DNA of 5,460 nt from Sphingobacteriia bacterium (GTDB taxonomy: Bacteria > Bacteroidota > Bacteroidia > UBA7662), in contig RFPG01000102.1 of assembly GCA_009926245.1 (NCBI GenBank), positions 1-5,460 of the forward strand, in the 5' to 3' direction. The position numbers were made by a program, and so were the translations under genes. The first letter of the stretch is position 1. Each line of letters begins with the position of its first letter. Positions 1 through 5,460 of the stretch are shown one piece after another. The notes under the pieces are model-generated. The model was not told the DNA's origin. It did no database searches and saw only the letters and a program-made list of their open reading frames with translations.

Positions 1-731
1 TGCGGCAGGCGGGGTTTCCGGTTCAACGCTACGCGGGCGGTTACAAGGCCTGGCGGGGCCGCATGCCAACGCTGTGGGGACAACCCTGGCGTTGGTTCAT
101 CCTGGGCGGACGGACCGGCTCGGCCAAAACCGAGGCACTCCATGATTTGGCCGCCGCCGGACATCAGGTTTTGGATTTGGAGGGCTTGGCCGGTCACAAA
201 GGTTCCGCCTTTGGCAACCTGGGTGAAGTTCCTCAACCCAGCCAAGAACATTTTATGAATCGATTGGCCCATGGGTTGGATGGGATGGATTTGGGAAGGC
301 CGGTTTGGGTCGAGAGCGAAAGTCGGCAGATTGGCTCCCTGCATTTACCCGATGAATTGTACCAGGCCATGCAACAAGCACCGTATTTTCGCCTCAATCG
401 CAGCATGGATTTTAGGATACGTCATTTGTTATCAAACTACGGGGCGGCCGATCCCGCGCTTTTGCGGCGGTCTTTTTTGAAGATCGAACGAAAAATGGGG
501 CCTCAACATTGCCAACGCGCCGTTGAATACCTGGATGCAGGGGATTTGGAGGCGGCGGCCCGCTTGGCCTTGACCTATTACGACCGCACCTACGATTATG
601 CTTTTGGTCAGCGACCTTGCCCGGATTGTGCCGTGGAACTCCGAAGCGATGCCGTGGGCCCGCGCTTGGTCAACCTCCTCCTCAAAGCCGGGCAGCGGGT
701 TTTTGGGCCTTCCACAACAACCTCATCCTAA
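1..731 (+). CDS. mnmH: tRNA 2-selenouridine synthase MnmH (SelU/YbbB), 5'-truncated by window edge
   Basis: MnmH replaces the sulfur of 2-thiouridine at wobble position 34 of tRNAs such as Lys, Glu and Gln with selenium, using selenophosphate and passing through a geranylated intermediate (known for the family). The frame is open from the window edge, with its first whole codon at position 3, and gives 242 residues. The E. coli protein is about 364, so roughly 100-120 residues are missing. The missing part should be most of the N-terminal rhodanese domain with its catalytic cysteine. Visible landmarks, numbered from the first whole codon, are the end of the rhodanese domain (GGYKAW, about 13-18), a P-loop GRTGSAKT (36-43), the family signature LDLEGLAGHKGSAFG (57-71), ESESRQIGSLHLP (104-116), and YYDRTYDY near 192-199. 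The P-loop has Ala where Gly normally precedes the Lys. The last ~38 residues, starting CPDC, do not resemble the E. coli C-terminus. selD follows after 5 bases. Assignment is firm; an in-frame ATG at 63 is internal, not the start. Confidence 0.93.
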   Translation, partial: RQAGFPVQRYAGGYKAWRGRMPTLWGQPWRWFILGGRTGSAKTEALHDLAAAGHQVLDLEGLAGHKGSAFGNLGEVPQPSQEHFMNRLAHGLDGMDLGRPVWVESESRQIGSLHLPDELYQAMQQAPYFRLNRSMDFRIRHLLSNYGAADPALLRRSFLKIERKMGPQHCQRAVEYLDAGDLEAAARLALTYYDRTYDYAFGQRPCPDCAVELRSDAVGPRLVNLLLKAGQRVFGPSTTTSS

Positions 732-736
732 GTCCA

Positions 737-1792
737 ATGGCTATGGAACCTTTGCGCTTAACCCAGCGGACCCGGGCTTCGGGCTGTGGTTGCAAGATGC
801 CCCCGGCTCAGCTCAAATCTATGTTGGAAGGATTGGAGCATGGAACACATCCGGAGGTTTTGGTAGGTTTTGAACATGCCGATGATGCTGCGGTGATTCG
901 TTTGCCCGGCTCCAATCAACTATTGTTATCGACAGCCGATTTTTTTAGCCCCATTGTTGACAACCCCTACGATTTTGGCCGGGTCGCTGCGGCGAATGCA
1001 TTGAGTGATATCTATGCCATGGGAGGGCGGCCCTGTTTGGCGTTGGGATTGCTGGCTTGGCCCGTGGAGGAATTGGGACTCGCATCGGCCGCCGAGGTGA
1101 TGCGTGGTGCCCAGGATCTTTGTACCGAGGAGGGGGTGCCCCTTGCGGGTGGTCATAGCATCGTGGCATCGGAGCCTTTTTTTGGATTGGCGGTTCAGGG
1201 ATTGGTAGCCGAGGATCATCTCAAAACCAACCGCGGAGCCCGCGCTGGCGATTTGTTGTATTTGACCAAGCCCTTGGGCAGTGGAATCATGGCCGCCGCG
1301 CTACGGCAGGGGCTTTTGGAGACCCCTGATTACTACGGCCTTCTGGAACAATTATCGGTGGTTAATCGGGCGGGTGCTACCTTGGCCTTGCTTCCCGAGG
1401 TTCATGCCATGACCGATTTGACGGGTTTTGGACTTTTGGGCCATGCCCTCGAAATGTTGGAAGAGGGGGTCGGTCTGGAGTTGTGGACGGATCGGGTTCC
1501 ATTGTTGGTGGGCCTGGAACATTATATACAAAAGCGTATTCTCCCAGATCAATGTTACCGCAATTGGCAACATGTGGAAAGCAAGGTGCAGGGAATGCAA
1601 GGCGAGGATTTTGCTTGGCTGTGCGATCCTCAAACCAACGGTGGTTTGTTGGTGGCGGTGGACCCCGATGCAGCGGTCAAAGTGGAGGCGGTCTTGGAAG
1701 CAGCAGGGGTCCGAGCGGCCTGTATCGGTTGTTTCAACGAGGAGCAGGAGGGAATTCGCTGCCTGAAGGCCGTACCTTCGGCCTCGACATGA
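737..1792 (+). CDS. selD: Selenide, water dikinase (selenophosphate synthetase) SelD, cysteine form
   Basis: SelD makes selenophosphate, AMP and phosphate from selenide, ATP and water in the cytoplasm, supplying the selenium donor that MnmH needs. The protein is 351 residues, close to the usual ~347. The start at 737 was chosen because it places RLTQ and GCGCK at the same residue numbers as E. coli SelD: Cys17 (TGT, 785-787), Cys19 and Lys20. The frame is open further upstream to an ATG at 617, but that stretch lies inside mnmH and lacks family similarity; an ATG at 743 is a minor alternative. Metal-binding aspartates are present: DDAAV at 49-53 (matching E. coli Asp51), Asp68 in TADFF, Asp91 in SDIYAMGG, and Asp227 in MTDLTGFGLLGH. 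LAGGHSI (136-142) and DPQTNGGLL (297-305) are also typical. The catalytic position is Cys, with no in-frame TGA, so this is not a selenoprotein. No clear Shine-Dalgarno sequence precedes the start, and the 5-base gap from mnmH suggests co-transcription. The stop overlaps the helicase start. Confidence 0.96.
   Translation: MAMEPLRLTQRTRASGCGCKMPPAQLKSMLEGLEHGTHPEVLVGFEHADDAAVIRLPGSNQLLLSTADFFSPIVDNPYDFGRVAAANALSDIYAMGGRPCLALGLLAWPVEELGLASAAEVMRGAQDLCTEEGVPLAGGHSIVASEPFFGLAVQGLVAEDHLKTNRGARAGDLLYLTKPLGSGIMAAALRQGLLETPDYYGLLEQLSVVNRAGATLALLPEVHAMTDLTGFGLLGHALEMLEEGVGLELWTDRVPLLVGLEHYIQKRILPDQCYRNWQHVESKVQGMQGEDFAWLCDPQTNGGLLVAVDPDAAVKVEAVLEAAGVRAACIGCFNEEQEGIRCLKAVPSAST
1763..1781 (+). other. 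Small potential RNA hairpin just upstream of the helicase start
   Basis: The mRNA could form a 7-base-pair stem, CTGAAGG with CCTTCGG, including one U-G pair, around a 5-base loop (CCGTA). It ends 7 bases before the helicase ATG and lies inside the last codons of selD. It has no T-run after it, so it is not an intrinsic terminator. It may be chance in GC-rich coding sequence, or it may influence restart of translation on the helicase gene. Confidence 0.25.
1789..1792 (+). promoter_or_regulatory. ATGA stop/start overlap of selD and helicase (likely translational coupling)
   Basis: The helicase ATG (1789-1791) overlaps the selD TGA stop (1790-1792). No Shine-Dalgarno-like sequence is visible at the usual distance upstream. 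Overlaps of this type are commonly read by ribosomes terminating on the upstream gene and restarting. That the two genes share one transcript is inferred from this overlap. Confidence 0.6.
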
Positions 1793-3021
1793 GTGAAGAA
1801 TCTGGATTTGATCGGTTTGGGCTGCACCCCGATGTGCTGGATGGTTTGGCCGCTATGGGCTTCAAAAAACCGAGTCCCGTACAGGAACAGGCCATCCCCC
1901 TGGTCTTGGAAGGGAAAGACCTGATTGCTTGTGCGCAGACCGGGACCGGCAAAACGGCCGCCTTTGTCTTGCCACTGATTGATCACCTGATTTCCCACGA
2001 AAAGCGTCATCTCAGTGCGCTCATTCTAACCCCTACTCGCGAATTGGCCTTGCAAATTGATCAGCAAATCGAAGGCCTTTCCTATTACAGTCCTATTTCG
2101 TCCATCCCAATTTACGGTGGTGGAGACGGTTCCCTCTGGGATCAGCAGCACAAGGCTTTGCGTCAAGGCGCTGACCTGGTGGTGGCCACCCCGGGTCGTC
2201 TGTGGTCCTTTATGGCCACGGGGAATTTCAACTTTGACAGCTTGCGCTACCTGGTTTTGGACGAAGCCGACCGAATGCTGGACATGGGCTTCTTGGAGGA
2301 TATCATGCGAATCGTTGCCCGATTGCCCAAGGATCGCCAAACCCTCATGTTTTCGGCCACGATGCCCGACCGCATTCGCCAACTGGCCGGCAGCATCCTT
2401 CGAGATCCGGCCCAGGTGAGCATCGCTGTTTCCCGTCCGGCCGACAAAATCGAACAGATGGCTTTCAAGGTGATGGACCCTCACAAATTGCAGGTCCTGA
2501 CCGCTTTGTTAGCAGAATTTCCCTTTCGTTCCGCCCTCATCTTTTGTTCTTCCAAAGACAAAGTCAAGCAGCTTCATCAAACCCTGCGCAAAGCAGGGGT
2601 GATGAACGAGGCCTTTCACTCCGATTTGGACCAAAGCGCCCGGGAAACCCTGATGCGCGCCTTCAAAGCCGGTCGCTTACCGGTTTTGGTGGGAACCGAT
2701 GTCTTGTCCAGGGGGATTGACGTGGACAATATCGACTTGGTGATTAATTACGATGTTCCCCCGGACCCCGAGGATTATGTGCATCGCATTGGTCGTACCG
2801 GCCGGGCCGAGCGCAACGGCCGTTCCATGACCATGGTTAACCCCATGGACCTGCGACGCTGGAAACGAATCGAAGAATTGGTGGGACGCAGCCTACCATG
2901 GACCGAACGCCCCTTGTGTGGTTGGACCGAATCGCCGGCCAATTCAGCGGGAAGCGGTGAAAACCGAGGTGGCCGTCCGCATCGTAAGCCGGGGTATCGC
3001 CCAGGCCGTACCAAGAAATAA
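1789..3021 (+). CDS. DEAD-box ATP-dependent RNA helicase (RhlE/DeaD-like)
   Basis: This is a cytoplasmic ATP-dependent RNA helicase of superfamily 2, expected to unwind short RNA duplexes or remodel RNA-protein complexes, for example in ribosome assembly, RNA decay or cold adaptation; its substrate cannot be read from the sequence. At 410 residues it has both RecA-like domains with a full motif set: Q motif (Phe25, Gln32), motif I AQTGTGKT (49-56), Ia PTRELA (82-87), Ib TPGR (134-137), II DEAD (158-161), III SAT (189-191), IV ALIFC (249-253), V around TDVLSRGID (303-311), and VI HRIGRTGR (332-339). A ~40-residue tail rich in Gly, Arg, Pro and Lys follows, likely disordered and RNA-binding; it is short for the family. 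The start at 1789 begins just before the Q motif and overlaps the selD stop as ATGA. The frame is open upstream to 1483, but that part lies inside selD. From memory, the core most resembles Bacteroidota helicases, hence no firm subfamily symbol. Confidence 0.93.
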   Translation: MSEESGFDRFGLHPDVLDGLAAMGFKKPSPVQEQAIPLVLEGKDLIACAQTGTGKTAAFVLPLIDHLISHEKRHLSALILTPTRELALQIDQQIEGLSYYSPISSIPIYGGGDGSLWDQQHKALRQGADLVVATPGRLWSFMATGNFNFDSLRYLVLDEADRMLDMGFLEDIMRIVARLPKDRQTLMFSATMPDRIRQLAGSILRDPAQVSIAVSRPADKIEQMAFKVMDPHKLQVLTALLAEFPFRSALIFCSSKDKVKQLHQTLRKAGVMNEAFHSDLDQSARETLMRAFKAGRLPVLVGTDVLSRGIDVDNIDLVINYDVPPDPEDYVHRIGRTGRAERNGRSMTMVNPMDLRRWKRIEELVGRSLPWTERPLCGWTESPANSAGSGENRGGRPHRKPGYRPGRTKK

Positions 3022-3026
3022 TCTTA
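3019..3026. other. Convergent gene junction with a 2-base gap
   Basis: The helicase stop TAA (3019-3021, plus strand) and the nrdA stop TAA (3026-3024, minus strand) are separated by only 2 bases. I see no strong stem followed by a T-run on either strand nearby. The nearest hairpin, CGGT-GAAA-ACCG at 2955-2966, has only 4 pairs and no T-run. Transcripts of the two genes therefore probably overlap at their 3' ends, or end by another mechanism. Confidence 0.7.
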
Positions 3027-5456
3027 ACTGCCGCAGGCTTCGCAGGCATCCGGGTTGTCCAAGGAACAAGCAACCTGGGCCAGGGCTTCGTCTTTGTTGA
3101 GCAAGGAAGCCGTAATATGAGCGGACCCGACTACTGGGGCGTCCATGCTGGGCATGGCGGCAACCTGAGCTACCGGAGCTTGCTGAACCTGCTGACTGTC
3201 CAAGGTGAATTTGACCGCATTGACCGCCGCTTTGGTGCGTAGGTAGTACATGCCCGTTTTGAGTCCTGCCTTCCAAGCATAGAAATGCATGGAGGTAAGT
3301 TTGGCAAAATTGGCGTTGGGCATGAAAATGTTCATGCTCTGGCTTTGGCAGATGTAGGCACCACGACCGGCGGCCATATCAATAATGGCCTTCTGGGAAA
3401 TTTCCCACGCCGTTTTGTAAAGGGCCTTGAGATGTTCAGGGATTTCCGGGATGTTTTGGACCGAACCGTTTTGGGCGATGATTTTGTTTTTGAGATCCAG
3501 CGACCAAACACCGGCATCAATCAAATCCCGGAGCAGGTGCTTGTTGACCACCACAAATTCTCCGCTGAGCACCCGTCGGCTGTAGAGGTTGGAGGTGTAA
3601 GGTTCAAAACACTCGTTGTTCCCCAGGATTTGGCTGGTGGATGCGGTCGGCATGGGCGCCAACAAAAGGCTGTTCCGTACCCCGTGTTGGGCCACCTGGG
3701 CCTTGAGGCCGGTCCAATCCCAACGGGGACCGGGTTGAACCCCCCACATATCGTATTGAAAAATGCCTTTGGAAACCGGGGAACCCGCATACGTCTCGTA
3801 GGTTCCATGCTCTTTGGCCAATTCCATCGAGGCCGTCATGGCTCCAAAATAAATGGTCTCAAAAATCTCGCGGTTCAGCGCAGCCGCTTCTTCGGACTCG
3901 AAGGCATAACGCATGGTGATAAAGACATCCGCCAAACCTTGGATCCCAATCCCGATGGGACGATGCCTGAAATTGGAATTGCGGGCCTCGGGAACCGGGT
4001 AATAATTGATATCAATGATCCGGTTGAGGTTGCGGGTAATAGTCTGGGTGATTTCAAAAAGACGCTGGTGGTCAAAAGTCAAATCGGGCTTGACAAAGCG
4101 GGGCAGGGCAATGGAAGCCAGGTTGCAGACTGCAACTTCGTCCGCGCTGGTGTATTCCACAATCTCCGTGCAGAGGTTGCTGGACTTGATAGTGCCCAGG
4201 TTTTGTTGGTTGCTCTTGCTATTGCAGGCATCCTTGTACAGCATGTATGGGGTCCCGGTTTCGATTTGGGATTCCAAAATGGCAAACCACAGGTCCTGGG
4301 CCTTGATGGTTTTGCGGGCTCTTTCCTCTTTTTCGTAGCGTAGGTAGAGGTTTTCAAATTCATCCCCCCAACACTCGTGCAGGCCGGGGGCCTCGTTGGG
4401 ACAAAAGAGGGACCATTCGCCGTTCTGCTCCACTCGTTTCATGAACAAGTCCGGAATCCAGAGCGCGTAGAAAAGATCGCGGGCCCTCAGTTCCTCCTTG
4501 CCATGGTTCTTTTTGAGTTCCAGAAAATCAAAAATATCGGCGTGCCAAGGCTCCAAATAAATGGCAAACGAACCTTTGCGCTTGCCACCGCCCTGGTCTA
4601 CATACCGAGCCGTATCGTTGAAAACCCGAAGCATGGGCACAATCCCGTTGGAGGTACCGTTCGTTCCCTTGATGTAGGAGCCGGTCGCCCGCAGGTTGTG
4701 GATGCTGAGGCCTATACCGCCCGCACTTTGGGAGATTTTGGCGGTTTGTTTGAGGGTATCGTAAATCCCGTCAATCGAGTCATCCTGCAAGGCAAGGAGA
4801 AAGCAACTGGAAAGCTGAGGCTTGGGCGTTCCGGCATTGAACAGGGTGGGGGTGGCGTGGGTGAACCAACGCTCGCTGAGCAATTCGTAGGTGTGCAATG
4901 CCGAAGCAATATTCTCCTTGTGAATGCCAACGGCCACCCTCATCAGCATATGCTGCGGTCTTTCGACCACTTTGCCGTCGATTTTGAGCAAATAAGAGCG
5001 CTCTAGGGTTTTGAATCCAAAATAATCGTACTCAAAATCCCTGGAATAGATGATCGCTGAGTCCAGGGCTTCGGCGTGGGCCTCAATGACCTCCATGACA
5101 TCGGTGGCAATCAGGGCCGCAGGGGACGAGGTCGCCGGATCGATGTAATTGTACAAATCCCGCATGGTTTCGCTAAACGATTTCTTGGTCTCCTTGTGGA
5201 GGTTGGAAATCGCAATGCGTGCGGCCAACACCGCATAATCCGGGTGGGCCGCTGTGAGGGCCGCGGCCGTTTCTGCAGCCAAATCGTCCAATTGCACCGT
5301 GCTTACCCCGTCGTACAATCCATTAATGACTTTTTTGGCCACTTCAACGGGCTGAACATGTCGGGGGTCCAGACCATAGCACAGCCGTTCAATACGGGTC
5401 GTGATTTTGTCGAATTTGACTTCTTCGCGTCTTCCGTCTCTTTTGAGGACTTGCAT
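3024..5456 (-). CDS. nrdA: Class I ribonucleoside-diphosphate reductase large (alpha) subunit, eukaryote-like
   Basis: NrdA reduces ribonucleoside diphosphates to deoxyribonucleotides for DNA synthesis, using a radical delivered by a small subunit (NrdB, not in this window). The 810-residue protein closely resembles eukaryotic RRM1 (792 in human). An ATP-cone covers about residues 1-90, beginning VLKRDGR, and Asp57 is kept, the residue tied to dATP inhibition in mammals. Asp226, Arg256, Gln288 and Arg293 match the substrate-specificity site. Active-site residues are Cys218 and Cys444 (the redox pair), Asn427, Cys429 (thiyl radical) and Glu431. Tyr737-Tyr738 form the radical-transfer pair. The C-terminus carries the swinging CxxC, Cys805 and Cys808, after a Gln/Ala/Val-rich linker (about 753-800). 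The ATG at 5456-5454 opens directly into the ATP-cone. Only 4 bases lie upstream, so promoter and any NrdR boxes are outside the window. The gene converges on the helicase with a 2-base gap. No residue needed for catalysis is missing. Confidence 0.97.
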   Translation of the reverse strand: MQVLKRDGRREEVKFDKITTRIERLCYGLDPRHVQPVEVAKKVINGLYDGVSTVQLDDLAAETAAALTAAHPDYAVLAARIAISNLHKETKKSFSETMRDLYNYIDPATSSPAALIATDVMEVIEAHAEALDSAIIYSRDFEYDYFGFKTLERSYLLKIDGKVVERPQHMLMRVAVGIHKENIASALHTYELLSERWFTHATPTLFNAGTPKPQLSSCFLLALQDDSIDGIYDTLKQTAKISQSAGGIGLSIHNLRATGSYIKGTNGTSNGIVPMLRVFNDTARYVDQGGGKRKGSFAIYLEPWHADIFDFLELKKNHGKEELRARDLFYALWIPDLFMKRVEQNGEWSLFCPNEAPGLHECWGDEFENLYLRYEKEERARKTIKAQDLWFAILESQIETGTPYMLYKDACNSKSNQQNLGTIKSSNLCTEIVEYTSADEVAVCNLASIALPRFVKPDLTFDHQRLFEITQTITRNLNRIIDINYYPVPEARNSNFRHRPIGIGIQGLADVFITMRYAFESEEAAALNREIFETIYFGAMTASMELAKEHGTYETYAGSPVSKGIFQYDMWGVQPGPRWDWTGLKAQVAQHGVRNSLLLAPMPTASTSQILGNNECFEPYTSNLYSRRVLSGEFVVVNKHLLRDLIDAGVWSLDLKNKIIAQNGSVQNIPEIPEHLKALYKTAWEISQKAIIDMAAGRGAYICQSQSMNIFMPNANFAKLTSMHFYAWKAGLKTGMYYLRTKAAVNAVKFTLDSQQVQQAPVAQVAAMPSMDAPVVGSAHITASLLNKDEALAQVACSLDNPDACEACGS

Positions 5457-5460
5457 GGGC

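Noticed and set aside
617..736. Upstream ATG at 617 as the selD start
   Set aside because: It would add 40 residues that overlap mnmH and match nothing in SelD. The ATG at 737 aligns the N-terminus and Cys17 exactly with E. coli SelD.
785..793. Possible selenocysteine at the SelD active site
   Set aside because: The codons are TGT and TGC, both cysteine. There is no in-frame TGA in the gene before its stop.
1483..1788. Upstream ATG at 1483 as the helicase start
   Set aside because: The extra 102 residues are the out-of-frame shadow of selD. The Q motif begins shortly after the ATG at 1789.
2955..2966. CGGT-GAAA-ACCG mini-hairpin near the end of the helicase gene
   Set aside because: Four pairs with a GNRA loop are easily found by chance in coding sequence, and no T-run follows.
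3029..3048. Possible terminator stem (TGCC with GGCA) just after the helicase stop
   Set aside because: It has only 4 pairs around a 12-base loop, no T-run, and it is explained by the repeated codons of the nrdA C-terminal CEAC motif.
3285..4343. Long plus-strand open frame (352 codons) opposite nrdA, and a similar one at 4377-5006
   Set aside because: Both lie fully antisense to a confidently identified nrdA. Their products show no recognisable family motifs and are the kind of open antisense frame expected in GC-rich coding sequence.

Overview
The window is almost entirely coding. It holds four protein genes in two convergent groups. A plus-strand run (positions 1-3021) reads mnmH (5' end cut off by the window edge), selD, then a DEAD-box RNA helicase. 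A single large minus-strand gene (3024-5456) is nrdA, the large subunit of class I ribonucleotide reductase. There is no RNA gene, mobile element, CRISPR array or intergenic stretch longer than 5 bases.

The plus-strand run looks like one transcription unit. MnmH and SelD form a two-step selenium pathway. SelD makes selenophosphate from selenide and ATP. MnmH uses it to convert 2-thiouridine to 2-selenouridine at the wobble position of certain tRNAs. mnmH and selD are 5 bases apart, and selD overlaps the helicase start by 4 bases (ATGA), which suggests translational coupling. Neither selA, selB nor a selenocysteine tRNA is in the window, so only the tRNA-modification use of selenium is supported here. 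SelD itself is the cysteine form, not a selenoprotein.

The minus-strand NrdA is strikingly like the eukaryotic large subunit (RRM1 type). It has an N-terminal ATP-cone, and its catalytic and radical-transfer residues fall at the same residue numbers as in the human and yeast enzymes. Its stop codon is separated from the helicase stop codon by only 2 bases.

The likely source is a moderately GC-rich member of the Bacteroidota. This is an inference from the eukaryote-like NrdA, from the helicase's resemblance (from memory) to Bacteroidota DEAD-box proteins, and from the lack of clear Shine-Dalgarno sequences before selD and the helicase. It was not tested by a search.

I do not see a convincing undescribed system. 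The points most worth a second look are the coupling of a helicase to a selenium tRNA-modification operon, a changed Walker A motif and a CxxC-bearing tail in MnmH, a small hairpin before the helicase start, and the back-to-back stops with no visible terminator.
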